Of a stretch of DNA of 64,000 nt, positions 25,761-34,354 are shown piece by piece. The translations under genes and the position numbers were made by a program. Source of the DNA: Achromobacter sp. UMC71 (GTDB lineage Bacteria; Pseudomonadota; Gammaproteobacteria; Burkholderiales; Burkholderiaceae_B); the NCBI RefSeq assembly GCF_014170305.1, contig NZ_LZZT01000031.1:248001-312000 (forward strand), given 5' to 3'. How positions within the stretch are numbered: the first letter of the stretch is position 1; each line of letters starts with the position of its first letter. The notes beneath the pieces were generated by a model that had not been told where the DNA came from, made no database searches, and saw nothing but the letters and a program-made list of their open reading frames with translations.

Positions 25761-28397
25761 ATGGCTTTCCCCTTCGACGGCACCCCCCGGCGCCTGGCAG
25801 GCGCTTCAGCCGCCCTCCTTTGCGCCGTACTCGCGCTGACAGCGCCCGCCGCGGCGCAGCCGCCAGCACGCGCCGCCACCTACGACATACCCGCTCAACC
25901 GTTGGGTGAAGCCCTGCTGGCACTGGGCCGCCAGGCCGGGCTGGAGATTTCGTTCCCGCCCGCCGCGGTGGCGGGCAAGACCGCTCCCGCGCTGCAAGGC
26001 GAATACTCGGCTCTGCTGGCGCTGGACAAGCTGTTGGCCGGTTCCGGCCTGGCGCTGCGCGCCGACGGTCCGGGCCGCTATATCGTCTTCGTGGACAAGA
26101 CCACCCAGTTTTCGCCTCTGCGGCTGGACGCGGTGCGGGTCTACGGCGAACAGGTCGGCGAGCGCGTCTACGGACGCGAGGAAATCGCCGAAACGCCGTC
26201 ATCGAACCGGGACCTGAGCACGCTGCTCGCCACCCACCCGGCGGTCCGTACCAACCCAGGCGCGGCTGGTTCGCAGAACCGCGGCTCGCTCAACGTCGAG
26301 GACATCTCCTTCCACGGCTCCAGCCCCTACCAGAACCTGTTCCAGATCGACGGCATGGACGCGACAAACCGCGTGGATCCAGCCAGCAAGAACCTGAACC
26401 TGCAGGTCGGCAACATCCCCAGCAATCCGCAGTCGTACTTCGTGGACACCAGCCTGCTGGAAGAGGTGCGCGTTCACGATAGTTTCGTGCCGGTGGAATA
26501 TGGGCGCTTCACCGGCGGCGTGGTGGATGCGCGGCTGCGCCGCTTTTCCGGCGAGAACCACCTGAACCTGGACTACCGCTGGAACACGTCGAAAATGACG
26601 CAGCAGCAGGTGTCCGAAGGCGACGAGGCCAGTTGGGCGAAAGGCAAGCCCGGCTATTCGCCGGAATGGAAAAAGCGCTTCTATTCGGCCGTGGGCGATA
26701 TTGCGTTCAGCGAGAAAGCCGGCGCGGTGCTGGCCATGTCGCGCCGCGAATCGGACATCACGCGCTGGAACATGGGCGTCGATGACAAGGGCCAGCCGCT
26801 GCCCGGACAGGACCGCTACCAGGACCGCATCGACAACTTCCTGGGCAAGTTCAGCGTGCGCGCCAGCGCCGACACCATTGCCGATCTGACGCTGAAATAC
26901 AGCGACCGCCGCGAAACCCTGGCCAGCGACCTGTTCCGCAACACGCGCTGGGACAACAACCACGGCGCGCGCGGCGTCAGCGGCAATGTGGATCACCTGT
27001 TCCAGGGCGGGCGCTTCACGTTGCAGGCTGGCTGGGACCGCTCGATGAGCAACCGCAAATCGGTGGGCAACGAGCTCGTGACCTACCAGCCGTACAAGCT
27101 GCCGCAGTACACCGCCGGCGGCTTCGGGCGCGAACAGACGCAGCAGGACACTTGGACGCTCAAGGGCCGCTTCGACCTGGACCCGGTGCGTACCGGCGTC
27201 TTCACCCACAGCCTGTACGCGGGCGCCGACATCCAGCATATCGAGGCGGGATTCAAGCGCTACCAGGAATCGTATTCCTACCGCCGTGCCTACAGCGCCA
27301 ATGGCAAGTACCAGGACTTCAGCAAGGTCCGCTACCTGCCGGGCACCGTGGACGTGAACTACGACATGGCCGGCCTGTACCTGTCCGACCGTATCGAATG
27401 GCAGCGCCTGGCGCTGGATGCCGGCGTGCGCTACGACCGCGAGACGTTCCTGGGCAACAACAATATCTCGCCGCGCACCCGCCTGGACTGGGACATGGTC
27501 GGATCGGGCGACACGCTGCTCAGCGCCGGCTGGTCGCGCTACTACGGCGCCGAAGTCCTGGAGACCGCGCTGGAAGCCGAACGCAGCCGCCTGCGCAAGC
27601 AGGTGCTGGACGCCAAGGGCAAGCCGGTGGCCAACGGCGACAAGGAATACTTCGTTCAATACAAGGGCCTGCGCATGCCCTATGACGACGAATGGGCCGT
27701 GTCGCTGCGTCAGCGCATGGCCGGCGTGGAAGGCGTGCTGAGCTACGTGCATCGCAACGGCCGCGATCAATGGACCAAGACGGGCAACGAGCGCGACGGC
27801 TACAAGTACACCAACGACGGCCTGTCCACCACCGACGGCGTGAGCCTGACGCTGCGCATGCTGGAACCCTGGCGCCTGGGCGAGACGCGCTGGAACATGC
27901 AGGCGTCGTGGAGCTGGCAGAAGCGCAAGACCAACGCCGATCTGGTCGAAGGCTACACCGGCGATGCCCGCGCGCCGGACGACTACGTGATCTACAACGG
28001 TTCGCAGATGCGCGCCATCGACCTGCCGCCCAGCACCTTCTACCAACCGCAGGTCGCCACGATGACGTTGATCGGCGCGTGGCCGCGCGCCGGGCTGACG
28101 TGGAGCAACATGGTGAACTGGCGCAGCAAGCGCGACGCCACCATCTATGTCGGGGTGGGGCCCAAGCCCTATTACCTGGACCGCTACGAATCCGGCGAGC
28201 TGCCGTCGTACTGGACCTGGGACACCAAGCTGGCCTGGCAACCCACCTTCGCGCGCAATCTGGAATTCACGGTCGAGGTGTTGAACGTGCTGAACCGCAT
28301 GCCCGCGGTGACAGCCAGCAATCCCAACCTGAAAACCAATCGCAGCACCTTCCAATCGGGACGCGAGCTATGGCTGCAAGTCGGCTACCGCTTCTGA
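25761..28397 (+). CDS. TonB-dependent outer-membrane receptor with signalling domain (FecA type)
   Basis: An 878-residue outer-membrane transporter. A signal peptide (~1-35) is followed by an STN signalling domain (~37-95, YDIPAQPLGEALLALGRQAG), a plug (~140-260, with HGSSPYQNLFQIDGMD) and a 22-strand barrel ending in the required C-terminal aromatic (VGYRF). The STN domain talks to the adjacent FecR and thereby activates the FecI-type sigma. The ligand, presumably a ferric siderophore or citrate-like chelate, cannot be read from sequence. The next gene starts inside its last 28 bp. Confidence 0.93.
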   Translation: MAFPFDGTPRRLAGASAALLCAVLALTAPAAAQPPARAATYDIPAQPLGEALLALGRQAGLEISFPPAAVAGKTAPALQGEYSALLALDKLLAGSGLALRADGPGRYIVFVDKTTQFSPLRLDAVRVYGEQVGERVYGREEIAETPSSNRDLSTLLATHPAVRTNPGAAGSQNRGSLNVEDISFHGSSPYQNLFQIDGMDATNRVDPASKNLNLQVGNIPSNPQSYFVDTSLLEEVRVHDSFVPVEYGRFTGGVVDARLRRFSGENHLNLDYRWNTSKMTQQQVSEGDEASWAKGKPGYSPEWKKRFYSAVGDIAFSEKAGAVLAMSRRESDITRWNMGVDDKGQPLPGQDRYQDRIDNFLGKFSVRASADTIADLTLKYSDRRETLASDLFRNTRWDNNHGARGVSGNVDHLFQGGRFTLQAGWDRSMSNRKSVGNELVTYQPYKLPQYTAGGFGREQTQQDTWTLKGRFDLDPVRTGVFTHSLYAGADIQHIEAGFKRYQESYSYRRAYSANGKYQDFSKVRYLPGTVDVNYDMAGLYLSDRIEWQRLALDAGVRYDRETFLGNNNISPRTRLDWDMVGSGDTLLSAGWSRYYGAEVLETALEAERSRLRKQVLDAKGKPVANGDKEYFVQYKGLRMPYDDEWAVSLRQRMAGVEGVLSYVHRNGRDQWTKTGNERDGYKYTNDGLSTTDGVSLTLRMLEPWRLGETRWNMQASWSWQKRKTNADLVEGYTGDARAPDDYVIYNGSQMRAIDLPPSTFYQPQVATMTLIGAWPRAGLTWSNMVNWRSKRDATIYVGVGPKPYYLDRYESGELPSYWTWDTKLAWQPTFARNLEFTVEVLNVLNRMPAVTASNPNLKTNRSTFQSGRELWLQVGYRF

Positions 28398-29644
28398 TCG
28401 CGGGCGCGGCGCTGGCGATGGCCGGCGCCGCGTGGGGCGGTGATGCCACCGGCGCCGACAAGCCCCGAGCCGTCGCCCCCGGCATCGCGGCATCGGCTCG
28501 GCCGTCCAGTGCCACTCTGCCCGCCCCAGCAAACCATCCACCCGCATCGCCCCCCCTCGCCGCGTGCCACAGCGCCACCGGCTGGGACGCCGCCTGCCTG
28601 CGGTCGCGCTATGCCGGGCCCGCCTCGACGTGGCCCGCGCCGACCATCGATCCCGGCGTGCACTGGACGGAATGGACGTCCGTCCCCCCCGCCACCAGCC
28701 CGCCGCTGAGCTGGACTGCCGTCAATCCCGGCCAGACAGAGCTGGCCGCCGACGTGGCGCGCGCGCCCATCGTTACACTGGGCCAGACGCTGTTCTTCGA
28801 CACCCGGCTGTCGCGCAAGGGGCAAGTATCCTGTGCGTCCTGTCACCTGCCGCAGCGCGCCTTCACCGATGGCCTGGCGTTGGCGGTGGGCGAGGACAAG
28901 CTGATGGGCCGGCGGCGCTCCACGCCGTTGTTCGCCGCGCCGTTCGCGCCGCGCCTGTTCTGGGACGGGCGCGCGGCCAGCCTGAAAGAGCAGGTGCTGG
29001 GCCCTCTGCACGATCCACGCGAGATGAACCACGACGCCGCCGGCGCGGTGGCGCGGCTGCGGCTGGCCGAGGCCTATCCGCCGCTGTTCCTGAAGGCGTT
29101 TGGCGCGGCCCCTGCATCGCAGTCGCCCGTGGACGCGGACCGCATGGCGCGCGCGCTGGCGGCCTATGTGGCCTCGCTGCGGCCAGAACCCACCCGTTTC
29201 GACGCGTTCATCGCGGGCCGCAGGGATGCGCTGGACGACACCGAACTGTTGGGCATGCACCTGTTCCGTACCCAGGCCCGCTGCATGAACTGCCACAGCG
29301 GCGCGCTGCTGACCGATCACCAGTTCCACAATATCGGCCTGTCGTTCTATGGCCGCCGCAATCAGGACCTGGGACGCTTCGAGGTCACGCGGGATCCCGG
29401 CGACTTGGGCACATTCCGCACGCCCAGCCTGCGCAATGTTTCGCGCGCCGGCCCGTGGATGCATAACGGCCTGTTTCCGGACCTGAAGGGGCTGCTGCGA
29501 ATGTACAACGCCGGCATGGGCCGCGAGCCCGGCCCCGCGAATCCGCCCGACCCGTATGCGCCGCGCAAGTCGGAACACATCAAGCCGCTGGACCTGAGCC
29601 CGGACGAGATTGATGCGTTGTTGGCGTTCTTGAAGGTGCTGTAA
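28370..29644 (+). CDS. Di-heme cytochrome c peroxidase family protein
   Basis: A 424-residue exported protein with a signal peptide (~1-24), a long Ala/Pro-rich linker, and two heme c sites: CASCH at ~155-159 and CMNCH at ~305-309, the MauG/CcpA-type arrangement. A conserved FRTPSLRNV segment follows the second heme. Such enzymes reduce peroxide or oxidise periplasmic substrates. The ATG at 28370 overlaps the receptor gene by 28 bp, so it is translated with the iron-uptake receptor, which is unusual; it might oxidise or reduce the imported iron complex or deal with peroxide. Confidence 0.88.
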   Translation: MAASRLPLLIAGAALAMAGAAWGGDATGADKPRAVAPGIAASARPSSATLPAPANHPPASPPLAACHSATGWDAACLRSRYAGPASTWPAPTIDPGVHWTEWTSVPPATSPPLSWTAVNPGQTELAADVARAPIVTLGQTLFFDTRLSRKGQVSCASCHLPQRAFTDGLALAVGEDKLMGRRRSTPLFAAPFAPRLFWDGRAASLKEQVLGPLHDPREMNHDAAGAVARLRLAEAYPPLFLKAFGAAPASQSPVDADRMARALAAYVASLRPEPTRFDAFIAGRRDALDDTELLGMHLFRTQARCMNCHSGALLTDHQFHNIGLSFYGRRNQDLGRFEVTRDPGDLGTFRTPSLRNVSRAGPWMHNGLFPDLKGLLRMYNAGMGREPGPANPPDPYAPRKSEHIKPLDLSPDEIDALLAFLKVL

Positions 29645-29645
29645 A

Positions 29646-29676
29646 AAAAGCTGCGTCCGTTACGGACGCAGCTTTT
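29646..29676. terminator. Bidirectional terminator
   Basis: A 14-bp perfect stem (AAAAGCTGCGTCCG / CGGACGCAGCTTTT) with a 3-nt loop, T-rich on both strands, between the convergent peroxidase and chorismate mutase genes. Confidence 0.92.
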
Positions 29677-29778
29677 ACTGGCGAGCTTGCGGATTACCGA
29701 GAGGCAACCCAGCGCATGATGCGGCAACCTGCCAGCGCGCTACGGGATGGCAATCCCTGGCACTCGCTCCCCCCTGGA

Positions 29779-30084
29779 TCAGGAGTAAGGACGCTCGCGC
29801 AGACGGGTGTGGTGGTCGACGACGGTATCGATCACTTCACGCAGGATGGTCTCGGCCAGCGCCGCCGGCACGCCGGCTTCCTCGGCCAGGCGGCGGATAC
29901 GCTGGACCTGCTGGTCTTCGCGCACCGGATCCACCAGATCCATGTCGTGGGCCTGCTTGAGTTCGCCGATCATGTCCGTGCAGCGGAACCGCACACCCAG
30001 CAGCAGGATGATCTGCTGGTCGATTTCATCGACCTCGGCGCGCAGTGCCGACAGCTCGGCTTGCGGAGAATCGTTATTGGCCAT
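29779..30084 (-). CDS. Chorismate mutase (AroQ class)
   Basis: A 101-residue all-helical enzyme converting chorismate to prephenate. Active-site basic residues fit the AroQ pattern: Arg in LRAEVDEID, Arg in LLGVRF, Lys in GELKQAH, and the DPVRE motif. At this length it could also be an isochorismate-pyruvate lyase (PchB-like), but no salicylate genes are near. It begins 5 bp after the uvrD stop and ends the desaturase-uvrD run. Confidence 0.85.
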   Translation of the reverse strand: MANNDSPQAELSALRAEVDEIDQQIILLLGVRFRCTDMIGELKQAHDMDLVDPVREDQQVQRIRRLAEEAGVPAALAETILREVIDTVVDHHTRLRERPYS

Positions 30085-30089
30085 GTCTA

Positions 30090-32381
30090 TTAACCTTGAA
30101 CAATATCAAGCTTGGCGATGCCCAGCGCCAAGGTCTTGGCACCCACATCGCGGAACTGGATTTCGGCCTGCGCGTCTTGACCCGCACCGCTCAAGCCGAT
30201 GATCGTGCCGTCGCCGAAACGCGCATGGTGTACACCCTGCCCCACACGATACTGCTTATCGCCCACCGTGACGCCGGTGGCCGTGCCGCGCGGTTGACGC
30301 GGCGCAATGGTGTTGGTGGCCTTGCGGCCAAATGCGTCGCCGCGGTTGCCGTTCCAGCCGGCGCCCGTGCTGCTGACCGGCGCGAGGCCGGCCTTGGGCG
30401 ACAGCCATTTCAGGTGCTGTTCGGGGATTTCGTCCAGGAAGCGCGAGCGCATGGCGTAACGCGTCTGGCCATGCAGCATGCGGCTTTGCGCCAGGCTGAT
30501 GTACAGGCGCTGCCGTGCGCGCGTGATCGCCACATACATCAGGCGGCGTTCTTCTTCCAGGCCGGATTGCTCCAGGATGCTGTTCTCGTGCGGGAACAGC
30601 CCTTCTTCAAGACCCGTGATGAAAACCGCATCGAACTCCAGGCCCTTGGCCGCGTGCACGGTCATGAGCTGCACGGCGTCCTGGCCTTGCTGGGCCTGAT
30701 TGTCGCCGGCTTCCAGGGCCGCGTGCGACAGGAACGCCGCCAGCGGCGTCATGGTGTCGGCGACCACGGGCGGCGCATCGACCACACCCGGCGCCAGCGT
30801 GGACGAGGTGTCCTGTGCGGGTGGCACGCCGGCCGGCAGGCTGTCGTAGTTTTCCTCGGACGCGAACACCGCCGCGGCGGTGATCAGTTCGTTCAAGTTC
30901 TCCAGGCGCTCGGCGCCTTCCCGTTCGGCCTTGTAGTGCGCGTTCAGGCCGCTGGCCTCGAGCATGTGCTCGACCATTTCGGGCAACGGCAGATCGCGCG
31001 TTTCTTCGATCAGGCGATGGATAAGCTGGGCGAACTGGGCCAGGTTGGACCCGCCCTTGCCCGCCACCATGGCCACGGCCGCATACAGGCTGGAATCGTG
31101 CGCGCGGGCCGCATCGGCCAGCTGTTCCAACGTGCGCGCGCCAATGCCGCGCGTGGGGAAATTGACCACCCGCATCCAGGAGGTATCGTCGTGCGGATTG
31201 GCCATCAGGCGCAGGTAGGCCAGCGCGTGCTTGATTTCCTGGCGCTCGAAAAAGCGCAGGCCGCCGTAGACCTTGTACGGAATGCCGGCCGAGAAGATGG
31301 CGTGCTCGATCACGCGCGATTGCGCGTTGCTGCGGTAGAGCACGGCGATCTCGCGGCGCAGGCTGCCTTCGTGGATCAGCGAACGGATTTCGTCCACGAT
31401 CCATTGGGCTTCCATACCGTCCGACGGCTGCTCGATGACGCGTACCGGCTCGCCCTCGCCCTGGTCGGTCCAGAGGTTCTTGCCCAGGCGGCCGCTGTTG
31501 TGGCCGATCAACGCGTTGGCCGAATCCAGGATGTGGCCGTACGAGCGGTAGTTCTGCTCCAGGCGGATGACGGTGCCGTGCGCGTAGTCGCGCTCGAAGT
31601 CGGACATATTGCCGACGTTAGCGCCGCGGAACGCATAGATGGACTGGTCGTCGTCGCCCACGGCGAAAATCGCCGCGCCGCCGCCGGCCAACAAGCGCAG
31701 CCACTTGTACTGCAGCGTGTTGGTGTCTTGGAACTCGTCGACCAGGATGTGGCGAAAGCGCCGCTGGTAGTGCTCGCGCACGGGCGCGTTGCGCGACAGC
31801 AGTTCGTAGGCGCGCAGCAGCAATTCGGCGAAATCCACCACGCCTTCGCGTTGGCATTGGGCTTCGTAGAGTTGGTAGATCTCGATCAGGCGGCGGCGGT
31901 GGGCGTCGTAAGCTTCGACGTCGTTCGGACGCAGGCCTTCTTCCTTGGCGCCGTTGATGAAGCGTTGCACGTCGCGCGGCGGGTACTTTTCGTCGTCGAC
32001 GCCGTTGGCTTTCATCAGGCGCTTGATGGCCGCCAACTGATCGGTGACATCAAGGATCTGGAACGTTTGCGGCAGGCCGGCATCGCGATGATGCGCACGC
32101 AGCATGCGGTTGCAAAGACCGTGGAAGGTGCCGATCCAGAGGCCGCGCGTATCGATCGGCAGGATGGACGACATGCGCGCCAGCATTTCGCGGGCGGCCT
32201 TGTTGGTGAACGTGACCGCCAGAAGCCCAAAAGGCGAAGCCTGGCCGGTTTGAATCAGCCAGGCCATGCGGGTGGTGAGCACCCGGGTCTTCCCGCTGCC
32301 CGCCCCGGCCAGGACCAGGGCGTGCTGCGGTTCTAACGTTACTGCGGCGCGTTGTTCAGGGTTGAGCTTCTCTAGCATCAT
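30090..32381 (-). CDS. uvrD: DNA helicase UvrD/PcrA (SF1A)
   Basis: A 763-residue 3'-5' helicase for nucleotide-excision and mismatch repair. Motifs in order: NPEQRAAV (Q motif), AGAGSGKT (Walker A), DEFQDTN (II), GDDDQSIYAFRGA (III), QNYRS (IV), TVHAAKGLEFDAVFI (V) and VAITRARQRLY (VI); the C-terminal 50 residues (VHHARFGDGTI...) form the PcrA/UvrD Tudor-like tail that contacts RNA polymerase. The start ATG at 32381 overlaps the desaturase stop as ATGA; a Met three bases later is equivalent. Confidence 0.95.
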   Translation of the reverse strand: MMLEKLNPEQRAAVTLEPQHALVLAGAGSGKTRVLTTRMAWLIQTGQASPFGLLAVTFTNKAAREMLARMSSILPIDTRGLWIGTFHGLCNRMLRAHHRDAGLPQTFQILDVTDQLAAIKRLMKANGVDDEKYPPRDVQRFINGAKEEGLRPNDVEAYDAHRRRLIEIYQLYEAQCQREGVVDFAELLLRAYELLSRNAPVREHYQRRFRHILVDEFQDTNTLQYKWLRLLAGGGAAIFAVGDDDQSIYAFRGANVGNMSDFERDYAHGTVIRLEQNYRSYGHILDSANALIGHNSGRLGKNLWTDQGEGEPVRVIEQPSDGMEAQWIVDEIRSLIHEGSLRREIAVLYRSNAQSRVIEHAIFSAGIPYKVYGGLRFFERQEIKHALAYLRLMANPHDDTSWMRVVNFPTRGIGARTLEQLADAARAHDSSLYAAVAMVAGKGGSNLAQFAQLIHRLIEETRDLPLPEMVEHMLEASGLNAHYKAEREGAERLENLNELITAAAVFASEENYDSLPAGVPPAQDTSSTLAPGVVDAPPVVADTMTPLAAFLSHAALEAGDNQAQQGQDAVQLMTVHAAKGLEFDAVFITGLEEGLFPHENSILEQSGLEEERRLMYVAITRARQRLYISLAQSRMLHGQTRYAMRSRFLDEIPEQHLKWLSPKAGLAPVSSTGAGWNGNRGDAFGRKATNTIAPRQPRGTATGVTVGDKQYRVGQGVHHARFGDGTIIGLSGAGQDAQAEIQFRDVGAKTLALGIAKLDIVQG

Positions 32382-33586
32382 GCCGCGTAGCGGCGCAGAC
32401 GTTGAGCGAATTGCTCGAGCCCGGCGATGCCGCTTTGCTGGGCGCGCTGGCACCAGGCCTGCAGATCATGAAGGAGCTGTTCGCTGCTGGCGCTGGAGCT
32501 TTCCCAGATGCGGCCGAGTTCGCGGCGCATTTGCACCAGGGTCGACAGCGACTTGTTCTGGGCGATGGCCTTGTCCACGGCTTCGAGTTGCTCGGGCTGG
32601 AGGATGTCCTCGTTGCGGTGGATGGCGCGGCGCACCTTGTGCAGCTTGTTCCAGCCGCAATCCGCGTTGCCGTCCTGGCGCGAGGCCTTCAGCTTGGCGA
32701 GTTCTTCGCGGGCAGCGCCCTTGATCACGTCCGCATAGCGGGCCATGACTTCGTAGCGGTGCGTGATCACGCCTTGCAGCGTGCGCAGGTCGATGCCGGT
32801 CTTGGAGTCATCCAGCTTGAGCTTGGGCGCGACCTTCTTGATCTTGGCCAGGCCCAGGAACTTCAGGATGTTGATGTAGCACCAGCCGATGTCGAATTCG
32901 TACCACTTGGCCGAGAACTTGGCCGACGTGCCGTGAGCGTGGTGATTGTTGTGCAGCTCTTCGCCGCCGATCACGATGCCCCAGGGGAACACGTTGGTGC
33001 TGGTGTCCGGGCTGTTGTAGTTGCGGTAGCCCCAGTAGTGGCCGATACCGTTGACAACGCCGGCCGCCCAGAAGGGGATCCAGGCCATCTGGACAGCCCA
33101 GACCGTGACGCCGATGGCGCCGAACAGGGCGATGTCGATGGCGAGCATGCTCAGCACGCCCCACAGGCTGTGTTTGCTGTAGACGTTGCGTTCGAGCCAA
33201 TCGTCAGGCGTGCCGTGGCCGAACTTGGCCATGGTTTCCTTGTTGTTGGATTCTTCGCGGTAGAGCTCAGCGCCGCGGAACAGCACTTTCCAGATGCCGA
33301 ACAGGATGGGCGAATGGGGGTCGCCTTCCTTTTCGCACTTGGCGTGGTGCTTGCGGTGGATGGCAACCCATTCCTTGGTGACCATGCCGGTAGTCATCCA
33401 GAGCCAGAAGCGGAAGAAGTGCATGACGGCCGGATGCAGATCCAGGCCGCGGTGCGCTTGGCTACGGTGCAGGAAGACGGTGACGGCCACGATCGTGATG
33501 TGGGTCACTACCAGGGTGAATACGACGACCTGCCACCAAGACGCTTGGGTCAGACCACCGGCAATGAAGGAGAGGATGTAATCCAT
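32378..33586 (-). CDS. Fatty-acid desaturase (delta-9 type)
   Basis: A 402-residue membrane di-iron enzyme. The three histidine boxes are HRSQAHR (~41-47), HRKHHAK (~77-83) and HNNHHAH (~213-219), with four membrane helices around them. A soluble helical C-terminus (~265-402) follows, as in Pseudomonas DesA-type proteins. It would introduce a cis double bond into membrane acyl chains, adjusting fluidity. It is the first gene of the run with uvrD and the chorismate mutase and has a long upstream gap (33587-33938). Confidence 0.9.
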   Translation of the reverse strand: MDYILSFIAGGLTQASWWQVVVFTLVVTHITIVAVTVFLHRSQAHRGLDLHPAVMHFFRFWLWMTTGMVTKEWVAIHRKHHAKCEKEGDPHSPILFGIWKVLFRGAELYREESNNKETMAKFGHGTPDDWLERNVYSKHSLWGVLSMLAIDIALFGAIGVTVWAVQMAWIPFWAAGVVNGIGHYWGYRNYNSPDTSTNVFPWGIVIGGEELHNNHHAHGTSAKFSAKWYEFDIGWCYINILKFLGLAKIKKVAPKLKLDDSKTGIDLRTLQGVITHRYEVMARYADVIKGAAREELAKLKASRQDGNADCGWNKLHKVRRAIHRNEDILQPEQLEAVDKAIAQNKSLSTLVQMRRELGRIWESSSASSEQLLHDLQAWCQRAQQSGIAGLEQFAQRLRRYAA

Positions 33587-33938
33587 AAAGCTGTTGTTAG
33601 CCTCGCTTGAAGAGTGCCTGAAGTTTAGCTTACCTTTGCCATCTTATGACAAGGGAGTTTCAAAATAGTTTTGAGCGAAATCAAGGACTAAGCCCCGCTT
33701 TTAAGCACAAAATCGCACGCTCGCGGCGGCGTTGGCAAGCCGCGGACAGATACCGTGCGGACTTCCGGCAGCGGGGCCGGCGCTTCCCGGGACAGGGGAA
33801 ACCTTCGCAAGGCATGGTGTTTTGGCTACATTGCGCCATTAAAGTTCCTGTCAGGTCCGGTGGCTGTCTTGCGGGCGCCACGTGTCTGGCGCACACTTCG
33901 GTCCGTTTCCCCCGCCACCATCCTGCCGTTCCCTTCCG
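33587..33938. other. Intergenic region between divergent genes
   Basis: 352 bp between the desaturase and a small secreted protein. It must hold both promoters. The AT-rich part near 33640-33720 is the likely desaturase promoter, but I find no hexamer pair good enough to mark, and no gene, repeat or RNA. Confidence 0.4.
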
Positions 33939-34334
33939 ATGTTTCGCGAAAAAGCCCGTCCCTACTTTATTTCAATGCTGGCCCTGTGCGGGCTGACCGT
34001 GACGGCAGCCGCCGGCGCCCAATCGCTGAAAACCGGGGACATTGCCGTGCTCGCGTCTTACTATGAGATTCGGGGGTCGGATTGCCTGGCGCTGCGCGCG
34101 CCGCGCGTGACGATCACGCTGCAGCCACGCCTGGGCACAGCCAGCATCGTGCAGACCCGGGGGCAATCCGGCGAAACGGGACGTTGCGCATATAAGACAG
34201 TACCGGTCGCCCAGCTGGTCTATCAGGCCAACCAGGCCGGATCGGACTCGCTGGCCTGGGAAGTGAAATACCAGAATAAGACGGTCGGCACCCGCCGCTA
34301 CAGCGCCACGCTGGGCATCGCGCCGGCTCCCTGA
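33939..34334 (+). CDS. Hypothetical secreted protein (131 aa)
   Basis: A 131-residue exported protein: signal peptide ~10-35 (FISMLALCGLTVTAAAGAQ), then a mostly beta domain with two cysteines (SDCLALRAP, GRCAYKTV). The ATG at 33939 is the most likely start; another Met 12 codons on would give a shorter signal peptide. No family recognised. A GC-rich hairpin (34320-34342) overlaps its stop codon. Confidence 0.6.
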   Translation: MFREKARPYFISMLALCGLTVTAAAGAQSLKTGDIAVLASYYEIRGSDCLALRAPRVTITLQPRLGTASIVQTRGQSGETGRCAYKTVPVAQLVYQANQAGSDSLAWEVKYQNKTVGTRRYSATLGIAPAP

Positions 34335-34354
34335 GCCGGCGCTACCCGCGCGCC

